Shown here in pieces: positions 23,653 through 36,780 of a stretch of DNA of 64,000 nucleotides. Made by a program: the position numbers and the translations under genes. Within the stretch, counting starts at the first letter, position 1. Each line of letters begins with the position of its first letter. The notes below the pieces were generated by a model, which made no database searches, had not been told where the DNA came from, and saw only the letters and a list, made by a program, of their open reading frames with translations. The stretch comes from Adineta ricciae (lineage: Eukaryota; Rotifera; Eurotatoria; Adinetida; Adinetidae), in the NCBI GenBank assembly GCA_905250025.1, contig CAJNOJ010000102.1, positions 278,700 to 342,699 on the forward strand. Reading direction: 5' to 3'.

Positions 23653-24629
23653 TCACAATCGTTCTATTGAAATTGCATATTTTAATCAGTAGGAAAAAAT
23701 AAGCAATCAATTACGATATGTTGGAATGATAGTTATAGGATGAAGCACAGCAAATGATCGATTTTCCTGATAAGTCTGCTAATCTGATCGATAAATCATG
23801 CACGGCAAAATCAGCGCTGCCGTACATTATTTATATATTTCCAGAGGCTTTGACTCGTTAAATTCCACGAATTATGTTCTTATATCGAATTTCTTGGCTT
23901 TAGTTATTATTAGTTTTATTTCATATAATCCAACGTTTATATTATTTGACATAAGCAAATATACAACATTGTCAGGAGAGATGGTGTAACACGCAATTCT
24001 TTTTTGATTAAATGGCAAAATATCGGAAGAAAAAATAATATGAGAGACTTAGATGCAATCAGATTTTCTTACTTACACCTACGTTCGACAAATGTCTTAT
24101 ATTCTTTTTTAGTTCAGAATATTTCAAGCGGGATAATCGCACGAAGATGCTATTAGTCAGATGATGCTACATATTGAAGTTCATAATTAACACTTGAATT
24201 AATAATTTTGCCTTCGTGCGAGTTTAGCATTCGTCAGGTCATATGACACTGGAATCGTTTCGACACCAAATTGATTAAAGTGCAAAGCACGCATGAAAAT
24301 GGATTTGGAAATCTGTTTTAACTAATCTCGGAAAAGACTTCTCAACCGTAACATTCAAGACACGAATGCTTTTTCCCTTTGTCTAAATGACACATTTGTC
24401 GTTTGATACAAAGTTCAACATGTCTGCTTCGTGAGTAATAAACTATTTATTTGATATAATTGATACAAACAAAAGTAACAAGTTGTACATTAACTTATTC
24501 GGCAAATATTTATTTAAATAATTAGAAGGCTTTATCAGATATAGTTCGTTTAGATAAAAAACAAAGAAAAAAAGAAAGATTCTAAATGAATAAAATAATG
24601 AGATTCACAAGTGGAAGAAATTTGATTGA

Positions 24630-27600
24630 CTACGAGGGCGTTGTGATTAGAGGATTCTCTTGCTCTAAATGTTGTTCTATTTGAGTAGAAGCTGAAAGAG
24701 GTAGAGCAGTAGTAGTTGTACATGAAGATGAGCCATGATTTGGCATTCTATGTTGTCGTATTGTCACAATAAGTAAAACAATTAACAGACAAAACGAGAT
24801 TCCTTTGATAATAATCGCCGTACCGAACAATGTAAATGGAAGTCGATCTCCATTGTACAGAAAACATGATCCTCGACGATCACATGTCGCCTGCGACCAA
24901 AATAAACATTGATTATCGATGATAATTCCAAAAAGAATAGGTGCAGGAATTTGAGCAAGAACTTTCATAATGCAATTTTCTAGACCTAAGCCAAACGACT
25001 GTAATTCATGTTGAACTGAACGTAAGATTATCATTAATTGTGGAGTTGCCATTAATGTTTGAAAAAACGTTACAAGAAATAAGATTGATAAGAAGATGAA
25101 CGTTTCAGTAAAACATGCATTTTGACATGAGCCCGAACGAACGCTTTGATTCTTCGCTAAACATGTACAATTTGAATAATCCTATTCGGAATGCAACGAA
25201 TACGAAATTAGACAGAAAATCAAACAATATCTTACTGCTCCGTTTATATTTGTACAACCGGCATGGCATGGTGAAAGATAAGTCACTTGTTCTTGATAAC
25301 AAACCGGTTCATAAACGTGCGGTGAGCAATGACATAATTTCGAACATGTTGTATCACCTTGGTATATCGTTGTTGACTGACATTTAAGAAATAGAAGTGC
25401 AATTAAGCCAAGCCAAGATATTGTACAAGCAGTTAAAATCATTTTTATACATTGAAGAATACCCATATGAAAACGACGCACTAAATATCCGCCAGTAAAT
25501 GTACCAAATACAGCAGCTGGGACAACGATTGAACCAGTTAATGTACTTGATAGAGATGAGGATAAATTGAATACCGATTCGATATATTTCACCATAAATG
25601 TTGTAAACGATACCACGAGTATCTAAAATGATATTCTTCATCGAATGATTTGATTATTTTGATAAAATAACTTACACTTTCGACTGAATTAATCAAAACA
25701 ATTAGAAGATATGTAAAGTTCATCAAAAGATCGACTATGCTTGTTAATATATCTAAAATGACATAAAGAACAGCCATAGTTTTATTCCACACTTCATACA
25801 TTACTATACCTCTCAGTTTCGATAGTTGACATAAACCTTTACATTGAGTTGGATGTGATAGTTTAGGCAACGTATGACGACGAGTTGCCGCTTGTCCAAG
25901 AGCACAGACTGATTCTGTTGATTGACTTTTATCTAATGATTGTGTTGTTTGACTAATATCCCGAGGTAATTTCGCAGGAAATGTACAAAGAAGAAATGAA
26001 AGAATCGTTAATGAACTTGCTGAGACGAGAAAACCTGCCCACCACCGGCCAATCCAACGAGGATCATTCGTCGTTATTCCATTTGGAAATTCATTCCGAC
26101 CAATATTAATCCATTTCGAAAGTAGTGCAGAGCCCATTAAAAAACCAAGGGCAGGTCCCAGTGCAACCATTCCATAAAGAATACCTAAAACAACAGCTGA
26201 TACCACTGTTTGTCTATTCATAAATTATTTATTTCTGTTTCTTTATTTCTTTTCTTCGTATTTCGAAACAATCCGCCACTTCACAGAAGAAATAACGATG
26301 ATGTGGCTAATTGTCTTCATCTTTCCAATACTTGCTCTCTGCCAAGATCTCGATGATCTAGTCAATCAACAACGTCATTTAGAGTCCTTTGTCGAACTTC
26401 GAGGCGGTTCTTTCTACATGGGAATCAATAATCCTGACGGAATTAACATGGAATTTCCAGCTCGACTAGCGTATGTTCGATCATTTAGGTAAAAGTTAAG
26501 AGAGTTTTTTTTTGAGGGTGAACTATTGATTTTCTCCTATCTTTATTAAGAATTTTTCAATATCCGGTCACTGTTGCAGCATTTCGTCGTTACACTCAAG
26601 ACAAACCTCGCCATCGAACTGAAGCAGAAAAAAAAGGATATAGTTTTATGCTAGGAAATCCGACGAAGAAATCTGCTGCAAGTATCACTCCTGAAGTTTG
26701 TCTTATTATCCTTTGTTAAAGCTAATCTAACAGATTCTATTTCTACAGGACGAAGGTTTTATTGCCATCAAAGACATTCGATGGAATCGCCCTGAAGGTG
26801 ACATGACTGATATAAGCGATCGTTTATCGTATCCTGTAACTCATGTATCCTGGCATGATGCTCAAGCATATTGCACTTGGAAGGGTATGAGACTTCCAAC
26901 TGAAGTTGAATGGGAATACGCAGCACGTGGTGGACTAGATTCCACTGCTTATCCATGGGGCGATGATTGGGAACTGAAACGAGCAAATCTATGGCAGGGC
27001 CATTTCCCTTTCGAAAATCAAGCACGAGATGGCTACGAACGTTTATCGCCAGTGAATGCTTTTCCTGCACAAAACAAGTATGAAATGTATGATATGCTTG
27101 GCAATACGTGGGAATGGACGTTAACTAAGTACTAGAATTCGTTTTAAAAAGAGTTATTTCTCATCTTTCGGCTCGTTACTATTTTTAGATATGAAGATTA
27201 CGACAGTGGTGATGATCCCGCAGATCGTTTTACGGTAAAAGGTGGTTCGTTTAGCGACACACGTGATGGTGATGGTAAAATTGATCATCTTCAAGTAAGA
27301 ACAAGTGCGAGAAAAGGCTTTCGTCCTGATTACAGTGCCGAAAATCTGTCATTTCGTTGTGCACAAACAATCGAAGACGACACATCACTCGCTGCGGATC
27401 ATCGAGTAATACGTCTTCGTTCACCGATTCGTCATCACATTCATGAACCTCACGAACATACGTATGGAAAAGATGAGCTTTAGAAAACTAATCCCAAGGT
27501 GTTAAAGCAGAATTCAAAGCAGCAATTAAGAGTGTTATGATTATGATTTAAATAATACTATAGTTTTACCTCAATTTTCGCGTTTTTATAAATCTAGGGA

Positions 27601-28435
27601 AAGAGAAAAATATGTTTTTGTTCGATTTTCGTGTATTCCATTCAAATAAATTCAAGAAGAAGAAAAGAAATTCTATTCTAAACTTACTTGTACATATTGC
27701 TTGATCATCTTTATTCAAATGGTCTGTTAGAAATGTAATTCCTAACGTGTAAAATGGACTAGCGCCAATTGACATAATAATCATAGCTAATATGAGAATG
27801 TAATACGTCCACGGTGGTTGCGGTGTTACATATGTACTCGACACGTATGTGTCGATTAAGTTGGGTGTTAAATGGGACAAAATCTTGGCTGTTGACAATC
27901 GTGAACATGGGTCACGCGAGTAAATCTGTGGATTTGAAGAGTTTGTTTGACATAAATGATCACTTGTTTGATTCGATGCGTTGGCTGTTGATTCTTTCTC
28001 GTAACCATTGATAAAATAAGGTAAAATAAATAAAATATTACCAATGGCGAACAATAAAGCACCAAAAGCAACGATGCGCGGTCGATTATTCTGCGAACCA
28101 AAATATGATATCAATGGAATCGATAATACTCCCATAATATCGTAACTACTGAAAGCAACTCCCAAACGTGATGTCGAGAAGCCATAATAACGTTCTAATG
28201 AAGAAACTATTGAACCAATATAACCAGATGATATCATTGATTGTGATAGAACTATCAGACATAAGAGAAACAAATATGAGCGAATTGTCCATATACGAGA
28301 AGGTGCTCTAAACGAAAGATTTTGGTCAACGTTTTGACATTGATATCTTGTTAGTCTTTACCTTCTTTCGTCTGGACAATCAAAGTGTTTTACTCGCGTA
28401 TTCATATCAGTCGTTTCTGTTTTGTTTTTATCCAT
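24630..28435 (-). CDS. organic anion transporter polypeptide (OATP/SLCO) with a gene nested in one intron
   Basis: OATPs are twelve-helix plasma-membrane carriers for bulky organic anions. Five exons join in frame to 720 residues: 28362-28435, 27688-28307, 25676-26205, 25236-25622, 24630-25181. N-terminal blocks are SSGYIGSIVSSLERYYGF and SSYDIMGVLSIPLISYFG. After the long intron comes LGILYGMVALGPALGFLMGS, the family motif before TM5-6. The Kazal-like extracellular loop is clear (CSKLCHCSPHVYEPVCYQEQ, SPCHAGCTN, YSNCTCL). The C-terminal helices include QSFGLGLENC and LPFTLFGTAII. Intron 2 (26206-27687, 1482 nt, GTAAGT donor) is about 27 times longer than the other three (53-54 nt) and contains the SUMF2-like gene on the other strand. 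Confidence 0.9.
26298..27483 (+). CDS. SUMF2: SUMF2-like (pFGE paralogue), ER-retained by C-terminal KDEL
   Basis: This is a sulfatase-modifying-factor family protein of the ER lumen, 336 residues from four exons (26298-26488, 26551-26695, 26749-27128, 27189-27483). It starts with a signal peptide (MMWLIVFIFPILALCQ). The FGE-sulfatase domain shows VELRGGSFYMGINNPDG, PVTHVSWHDAQAYCTWKGMR, LPTEVEWEYAARGG and MYDMLGNTWEWT. In true FGE (SUMF1) the end of the domain carries two catalytic cysteines. Here that place reads KGGSFSDTRDGDGKIDHL without them, as in SUMF2, so catalytic activity is not expected. The protein ends in KDEL, the classic ER-retention signal. The whole gene lies inside an OATP intron. 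Confidence 0.92.
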
Positions 28436-29302
28436 TTTTCTATAAGATTATCGTTATTTTTATCTAACTGTTTATGTATTCATTTGATATAATATAAATC
28501 TCGTCTATCATCTGCTGATCGTTTTCCCAGCCAATCTCGAGGAAAATCAATAGAGGGCATTAGGTAACATCTAATTATACGCTTCTTGAACAGTTTTTCC
28601 TCGAGAATCATCACTGATCCATCATATTCTTCTCAAGCATACATCCGTTACGATGAGCGTCTATGTCGTAAGCAATCATAACAGATCAAATGAACATAGC
28701 TCCGGATATAATTTGTCAAATAATTCGCAAGAAATATTACAAAAAAAGTTAGCTGTAGTTAAATTATCCTTGCAAAGCAACAGAACCTTTACATAGCGGA
28801 AACATGCTTTTTCTTTAGTTAATAATATAGTATATCTAAGAGCCATCTGAATTTATTTTCATAGTTAATCATCAAAGAATTATGGAGTTAGTCTCGAATA
28901 TCTCAGTAAAGTTTATTAATTAAATCGCAATTTTGTTGTCATTGTTCTTCATTTTCTATGTGACAGTGTCGAGCTGTGTGAATAAGACTATTGTCGCGTG
29001 TTATGTGTGGAATGGAACTGTAAGATCGAATTCTCTATAGATCAACTGATGGCTGCAGTATTCCGAAATCTAATAATTGTCTCTTTGCATTGTCTATTCA
29101 GACATGATAAAGAAAAGCTTTGTTAGCATAGAACAGACACAGCTTATTCGAATTGGATGTGCAGCATATCAGAAGAACGTGAAGAATTTTTCATCTGAGT
29201 AGATTTATAGAGATATGCATTTTATTTCAATTAAATTTGGCAATACAATGAAAGTGATAGAGAGAAGGACAAGAGGAAAATATAGGAGCGACTAGAGCAG
29301 AA
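28436..29302. other. intergenic
   Basis: This lies between the OATP start and the ABC transporter end. OATP promoter sequence should lie in the first few hundred bases. I see no exon, RNA gene or repeat. Confidence 0.5.
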
Positions 29303-32300
29303 TTATTTCCGAAGAGCAAAGAGTATAGCAGCTAAAGCAAAGAAGCCACATGTCCATGCGCCAGAAATAACAAATCCAAACCATACTTTAAAATAAACTA
29401 GTGTCCATGCTAAAATTAGATTCAATTAAACAACTGATATCTTTCGAAATGATTTTTTTCTACCTCGGGAAACGATACAGCGCATTGCTTCAACCACATG
29501 TGTCAATGGCGTAAAATTACTGAGAAAACGCATTATAGGTGGCATTCCTTCCGCTGGCCATATAACACCTAAATAGAGAATGATTATGAAATACCGTTAA
29601 TTGCTCGGTGCACATGTACCTGAGCTGAGCAAGATTGGAAATACACTTCCTAATGCCACTTCCATTACTTCAACTTCTTGTTCACACATGGCAGATATTA
29701 ATAGACCTTTAAAACGAAATGAACATACAAATATTGACCTTCAATTTAGTTCTTACCATAACTCATTCCACAAATACCTTGAATAAATATTAATGCCATT
29801 GCTAATATAACGGGACCTTCAATTTTAACCTAGGAATCACAAACAATAGAGCAAAAATGCAGGTATTCCTTGGGCTATGCAAAACAAACTTGAAAAATCA
29901 CATCAGCAAAAACAATCATTAAAATAATTTGGATAAACTGAATAAAAAATTTGACAATTATATGAGCAAGCATAACTTCAACGGTTGTAACACCTGCAAT
30001 CCAACTGCGTTCGAGAAGACCTTCTTTCTTTTCTACCACGAATATCAATGCTGTTAAACCAATTGCCAAAAAGAATATGATCGATATCATCATGCCCGGT
30101 GCAGCAAAATTGAGAAAATTTTGAACTTTTGCCCCATATATTGGATTCTCTATGATAACAGGTGGATCAGCAAGTGCTGGATCGACCTTATGTTCAGCTA
30201 GAATATCTTTCAAGAACAATTGAGTACTAGTCAATATGACATTTTGCATCACGAAAGAGACTTGTTGATCTAAATCAGAACATGAAATTCAACTCGTTGA
30301 TACTTTTGCATAGCCTACTTGTCATATCGAGGTGCAAATGAATGGACGATGCATTGAGAGTTGCTGGATCAGTTTTCATTGAAATTAGTCTGTGAAAGTA
30401 ACAGTAAACTGCATAGCAATGAAATGTCATATGATTGGATCACGTACTTATGCTTAATGGCTTGAGAGAAATTGTACCTAATTACTGCGACACCCCAATA
30501 ATGACCTTCTTTAACAGCATCGACAGCTTTGTTCAACTCATTAAAAGATTGCTAAGAGAGAGGAACAATTCGAATTTCATCGACGAGTTTAATTTCACTT
30601 ACGAAATGAATTTGATTAGGATTGATTTTATTGAGCAGATGTAAGCTTAGATTTCCAGTCGGAAATCCATGTACTGCTTCACTATTGTAGAGTGCCATAG
30701 GAATATGTTGAGGATCACCTGAACGAACATGGCTCTATCCAATATCGACTGAAAGCAAAATAAACTTCTACTCACGACCAATACAAAGACAAAAAAGGGA
30801 AATTTGTACAACAGGAATGAAAAATTGAAAAATTAAAAACCTAAAAGTAGAAAAGAGACATTGTTTACATGAAATACAACGAGAATGATTAATAACTTAC
30901 CCAATGCTTCTTTTAATCATTGTCAAGTCTTTGACCATAGATGCATAAATCTTATGCATCTGGGGACAAATACAACAATCAACTGCAGCTCGCCTGGCGC
31001 GTAGTACCGCTGAAATAACAATCGATTCATAGTTAATCAATCACCAGTCTTCTTTGTACTCACGATTTTTTACTAGTTCTTTTCTGCGAATTTGTGAATA
31101 TGGTGTTTCTCCCGTTGTCAAGTCAAGAACGGGTGAGTGAGGAGTCTCGGGAGCATCTTGATTATCAGTTGGATCAGTTTTATCTATACTGTTCTTTGGA
31201 CTTTGCTGAACACGATTTTGATCTTCACGACATAGATTGAGAAAGACATTTTCCAAACTCTAAATTTCCAATTTGTATTGACAATACACTTGTGTACTCA
31301 TATCAAATAACATACCGTTTGATTATATTTGGCTAGTAAACGTGTTGGCTCATCTTCAGCCAACATTCGACCACTTCGCATTAGACCAACCTAGAAAACG
31401 AATCGTTCATTGAACATAACGAAAATGTCAATATTGATTTACTCGATTAGCTTTTCGTGCTTCTTCAATATAATGAGTTGTGATTATAATCGTTGTTCGA
31501 CTTGTTTTAGAAATATGAATAAGGTGACTCCAAATTCTATGATAAGGAACACGCGAAGAGAAGATTATGAAGTAGTTCATAAATAGTCAATACGAACTTT
31601 TCTCTGAGAAGTGGGTCAACGCCAACAGTTGGTTCATCGAGTAATAATAATTGCGGCTGTTGAAGTAGTGCACATGCTAATGATACACGACGTTGTTGGC
31701 CACCGCTATACGAAAACGAATTAACGTATGAAAATCTCTGTAAATGTACTCGTGCAAACCTTAATTGAGTAATCTTTTTTGTACGAGAAGGTAGATCAAG
31801 AAATGAAAGGAGAAATTTTTCTCTCGACAAAATATCTTTTCTATTCATATTATGAAGATGACCAAAATAATGGAGCATCTCCGAGATTGAAAAATCTTTG
31901 TAGAGCGCGGTTTCTTGTGGCATAAAACCAACATCACGTCCAGGTACTTGATGCCCTCGAGCACCAGGTCGTTGTCCAAGTACAGTAACTTCGCCACGAT
32001 TAAGTTGTAAACGACCAACGAGACATCTCAATAGAGTCGTTTTCCCGCACCCAGATGGACCTAGCAAACCATATCTAAATAGCAAAAACAAGCGGTTTCT
32101 TATCGCATACTTCGAAAATCATAACCTACATAAATCCGGTCGGAACATGAAGAGTCACATCATGTAAAGCTGTCATTGATTTCCACCAGTAGCCATAATT
32201 TTTCCATGCACCTTCAACACACACAGCCAGATCGGTTGCTTCATTCTTTACAGAGAATAATAAGACAACATTCATATCAATAGTAAAGAAGGCTTTGGTT

Positions 32301-32375
32301 TACTTCAGATTGATTGATGAGTAATGCTTGATTACCGTGAGTAGTATTAGGCAGAGAATTGATTTCATCTGACAT
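29303..32375 (-). CDS. ABCH-family half ABC transporter
   Basis: The gene starts MSDEINSLPNTTHGN at 32375. The nucleotide-binding domain comes first: Walker A LLGPSGCGKTTLL, the ABCH-type stretch GRDVGFMPQETALYKDFSIS, signature SGGQQRRVSLACALL, Walker B LLLLDEPTVGVDPLL and H-loop TIIITTHYIEEARKANR. Then comes the linker after LENVFLNLC with a low-complexity insert (SPKNSIDKTDPTDNQD). The membrane domain follows, with ABC2-type motifs (APGMMISIIFFLAIGLTALI, EKKEGLLERSWIAGV). The gene ends FALRK at 29303-29305. NBD-first order and sequence fit subfamily H, found in arthropods, fish and other invertebrates. About ten short introns separate the exons. The substrate is unknown; insect ABCH members export lipids to surfaces. 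Confidence 0.88.
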
Positions 32376-33390
32376 CTTCTTTTACTTTTGCAGATAACGT
32401 TTGTTCTCTGTCTGACATAAGTTTTTAAACAATTATTTTACCATCGAACTTCCACGTCAAAACTGTGAAACAATCTAAAAATATATTTCAATAATTTAGT
32501 CTTAATAACATGGCGATTCTCTTTCGTCTATTTATACTTTGACAAGCATTTTTACAAATAACAAAAAAACAACATTTTCTCCTCTTCACTTATTCTCTAC
32601 CTTTTCAAATTCAAAACAAGAATACAATCAGTCTACTTATAGATATTGTTTACGAGCACAGCACTATTCTCTTTCTTTTCTTTAGTAGAACAAGAGTAGA
32701 TCAGATGATTTTGCTTTTAAACGATTGGCGAATTTTCATTGGTTCTATTGAACAACCAATATAAATAGAATTCTTTGAAGACAAAAAATTGTAGAACTGA
32801 TCTCGTAAAGAGAGAACTTTTCTCATGTACTCAGAGTATGCCAATTCTTCGTAAGCGTGATCGCAAAATTGAGAATAATCCATCGTGAAATAAAATACTA
32901 TTATATGATGATACGACTTAATTGAAGAAACTCCAAATTCATTCGGGTTTCCACGTACCCAAAATATGCTATTTGCAATCGAATTCTATCATAAAATATC
33001 TTCACATCAACAAGGAATATCTATAAGTGTCGGTTAAAAATACTTTTTTATTTGCCAAAATTTCTATTCTGTGATGTCGATTTCTCATCGAAACCAATAA
33101 ACTCTTCTTTTCGTAGATTTTCTTCTGAGATATTATGGTGATCTTGGGAATGTATGATTAAGGATGAAGACTCGAAATAATGACAATTTTCACCAGCGCC
33201 ATCTCTCATCGTAGGCAATTTAAACAGAATTATTGGTAAAAGTAGATAATGTGACTAGGATCAGTGACTTCTCTGCATTCAAAAATCCAACAATGCACCG
33301 AACATGACAAATGTCTACAGAAAGAGAATCATAATTTTGTAAAACTGGCTGTTTTGGAAAGATATATGTATCACATGGGATTGGATCGAT
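32376..33390. other. intergenic
   Basis: The ABCH and TRMT10C-like genes diverge across this stretch, so it should hold both promoters. I see no convincing exon. An upstream first exon of the methyltransferase could lie in 33180-33390, because its frame seems to continue before the first ATG. Confidence 0.45.
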
Positions 33391-33471
33391 GAGCTTCCAA
33401 TAAAATAGATCTGGTTTTTCACGCACAAAAGAGATACTGGAACGAAAACGAATTCGAACAATAATCACAAC

Positions 33472-34643
33472 ATGCTTATTCGTCCTCGCCGATGGCAACA
33501 AATTGCAAATACAAAAACAAAGCGTTCCACAGTCATTTCTGTACTTCGATGGACACTTCTTCGCCATGCAACTCAATCTATCAACCAGATTGACGACGAA
33601 GACACGAAGAAACATGTTCTTCATGAAGAAATGTCTTGGTTAAATCAATACTGGGGTCAACCTATTCCAAAGTCTGATATCAGACCCAAATACTGGCAAC
33701 GCCTTTTTCTTGCCAAGTCACTTCAAACTCGAAGAGATTATTACGAGTAAGTTTAGTCGATTATGGTTGCCCCAACATTATTTCCATCGGTTACCAAAGG
33801 TATCTGTCGGATGAAGAGGCACGAAAAGAACGTCATCAACTGGTGATGGAAAAAAGAAAAGAATATATCGACACAGTGTCAGATCCTACTCGAGAAGAAT
33901 CTCTTCATCGAACAACAATACATGCTTTGTTAGCAACAAAATACAATCCAAAACGTTGGCTTGATCTGTATGCATTGGCAAGAGCTGCTCGACTAGGTGA
34001 CTTTTTTGTTGTCGATGGTGGTTTCGAGTATGCACATGCAAGGCATTCATACTTCTCTGCACTTGTTCATCGAGTATTTCGTTGTTTCAAACATATTCAT
34101 CGTTTTCACTCACCAGCCTATATCATCATCAGTGATCTATCTGATAATTTCCAAACGTCTCGTCATCCGCTACCTCACGAACACTCAACTTATTTTCACT
34201 CGACAAGAGATCAGTATATTGATCTGTTTGACAAAGATCGATTGGTTTACTTAACACCTGATTCGCCCAACGAAATGACTCATTTTGATCATGATGCTGT
34301 TTACATCGTTGGTGGTATCTATGATGATGAAAACAAGGAACCATTGACATATCAGAAAGCTGTTCGACAAAACATTCGTCATGCAAAACTGCCGCTGGAC
34401 AAGTATTTGACGTGAGTGATCACTTGCCGTGCATGTGAGAGAAATAGGTGTTTGTTTAGATTTCATTCGTCATCGAGCAAAGCATTGGCATTTCATGAAG
34501 TGTATAACATCTTGTTAACGTTAAAACATACAAATAACAATTGGATCAAAGCGTTCCGATATGTGCCCAAACGAAAGATCGCTACACGTGTGGAAGAAGA
34601 AGCAGAAAACAAGGAGAATGACGACGAGGAAGATATCGAATGA
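33472..34643 (+). CDS. TRMT10C-like tRNA (guanine-9) methyltransferase
   Basis: This is a TRM10-family SPOUT methyltransferase, 356 residues from the ATG at 33472. Exons are 33472-33746, 33800-34411 and 34460-34643. The SPOUT core shows AYIIISDLSDNFQ, DRLVYLTPDSPNEMTHFDHD and AVYIVGGIYDDENKEPLTYQ. These are followed by RHAKLPLDKYLTF and the C-terminal helices (FHEVYNILLTLKHT, NNWIKAFRYVPKRK), ending in an acidic tail. A long basic N-terminal region (LIRPRRWQQI, RSTVISVLRWTLLRHA) points to the mitochondrial RNase P subunit type rather than TRMT10A/B. The frame is open upstream to a possible acceptor near 33407, and the decayed copy downstream keeps similar residues there, so the true start may be on an upstream exon. 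Confidence 0.85.
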
Positions 34644-36100
34644 ATAGAATGTTTCTAATTTAGTACTTTTGTTATGTGTATCCGTTTTTGTTTTTGTTTT
34701 TTTCAACAAAATAGACTTGTTCTTCAGTAATGATACCCAGTATTCCGATGCCTTCGTGGCGGAACCGCATGACCAATCCTAAGTGCCGGGTATATATTAT
34801 AGCATACATTATTTGCTGGTACATGATGATAACGAAAGTCAATTCTTCAGCTGAAGAGGGACAGAGAGGCGAAGCTGTAAATATGAAAAAGTAATGTGTT
34901 ATCTATTTTATTAAAAGCTCAAATAACATGACACTACCGGTCTGAACACATACAAAGGATTTCGAAGGAAATTGCGCTACATCAATTTAAACAGCGGGTC
35001 GTTCGACGGAAGAAAAGCTTTGATCAATATGGGGAGAGCATTTAAAGTGAAATCGAAAAAGTACGCCGTTTTGTCAGCATCAAATAAAGTTTGTTTTTTA
35101 TCGACATATGACTATGAAGTGCCAATGTTTAATGCCATTTCTTCGATCATTTGTAGAACGATTGTCACATAACATGTTCGTTAGAAGATTGCATTCTGCG
35201 AGAGAAAATAAATATTCTTTCTTGCGTTCATTCATCGTACAAGGACGTCAGGATCAGAGTATAGAATGAATATGATGTTTGGTCACCGCATTTTCTAGTA
35301 CGCACGCCTATAGAATAAGCAGACATGATGTTCGCACAGCTTGAATGTATCTCCGAGAACATTTTTTCTATTTTATCTTCTTCTCTCGTCTGCGGCAAGC
35401 GTTAGATATAAAAACGAATGTATATCATCACCAAATTATAGATACATCGACATTTTTATTCTCGGTAACATGTGCATACAAGTAAGCATCAGTTATAAAA
35501 GACCTCGATCGTTCGCTCTGTAATCCATTATGACATAGATTTAAACGATTTTGTAACAAGAAACCCCAGGTCAACAAATCCGATCGAGTTCCTGTAGGAT
35601 CCGTTAAAATCCTATATTGGATCCGAGTACGGGATTGATCGACCTGGGAGCGGCAAAAGTGAGAATGATATGCTGCAAAACAAAAATTAGATGAACAAAG
35701 CACTACCATCGAGAAGTAAAAGTAAATGTTTTGTAATTAATAACAAGAACTTGACCGCCAGAAGGACATAAATCGTGATCAAGCAAAGAAGATTAATGAT
35801 CTGGAAAACAAAATTGCTTACTTAGGAAACAGTTATCAAAACTACTGGAAATTTACCGCCGTTTGTATGTTATTCTCAATGGCTACAATAATCTACACGA
35901 AGATGTGAATGTTTTTGTCGATGCTGTTTAAGTTCTTTTCTTTTTTTTGTATATTTCATTCAATTATGACTCATATTGATAAATACAACAGTAGTTTTCT
36001 CAAATGGAAATTGAATATTTGAGTTTCTGCCATAATGTGACTGGGGATACGTGAGATTGTTCATAAGAACAGCATCAATATCGAATAAGTCGAACAATTA
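34644..36100. other. intergenic with one exon-like piece
   Basis: At 35754-35907 (+) a frame reads DRQKDINRDQAKKINDLENK, then a hydrophobic end FTAVCMLFSMATIIY before its stop. It is a coiled coil plus a C-terminal membrane anchor, but I find no clean upstream exon. The 15-mer GGATCCGTTAAAATC at about 35598 recurs near 53730. Otherwise nothing is recognised. Confidence 0.45.
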
Positions 36101-36109
36101 CATTTGTCC

Positions 36110-36780
36110 AATTTGTCGTTTTTTCGTATTTCAATCAATGTCAGTCGAATGTTATATCCCTTTGTTTCTGACACGCGATCACCCAAATGTTATCGGATTG
36201 AGAACGAATTTGAAGGATAGCCACAATGTCCTTATTCGTCCTCGCCGATGGCAGCAAATTGTAAATGGAAAAACAAAGCGTTCCACAATTGTTTCTGCGC
36301 TTCAATGGACGCTCCTTCGTCATGCAATTCAATATCTCAATTAAATTGAAGATGAAGACACGAAGAAACATATTCATCGTGACGAGATGCCTTGGTTAAA
36401 TCACTCCAACGACACCCCAGAGTTGTTTGAGTATCGCTGTTTCCCCATTGGGTAAACCTGTGCGGAAGTCGAATATCAAAACTAAATACTTGCAACGTCT
36501 TTTTATTGTCAAATCACTTGCCATTCGAAGAGATTATTACGAGTAAGTTCAGTCGATTATAGTCACACCAATGTGGCTTTTTTCCGTTTTGAAAGGTATC
36601 TATCTGACGAAGGGCAACGATAAGAGTGTCATTAAACGCTGATGAAGTACGAGAAATATTATAGCTATCGATAAAATATCAGATCCTGTTCAACAAGATC
36701 TCTTTATCGAACAACAGTCCGTGTTCTGTTAGAACTGTTTACAATCGATATGCTTCGAGCTGAATATATCGACAGATGGA
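36110..36780 (+). pseudogene. broken copy of the TRMT10C-like gene
   Basis: The sequence aligns with about 33390-33990 of the upstream gene. The start of the match reads LIRPRRWQQIVNGKTKRSTI in frame, then hits a TAA after QYLN. Gaps, extra stops and frameshifts follow, and the match fades after the block corresponding to THALL/RALL of the parent. The first intron is kept at the same place with the same ends (TTACGA|GTAAGTT ... AAAG|GTATCT), so it arose from DNA duplication, not reverse transcription. The SPOUT catalytic half is absent. Confidence 0.88.

Noticed and set aside
33220-33624. 134-residue minus-strand frame antisense to the TRMT10C-like gene
   Set aside because: It lies over the coding exon of a recognised gene and has no family features of its own.
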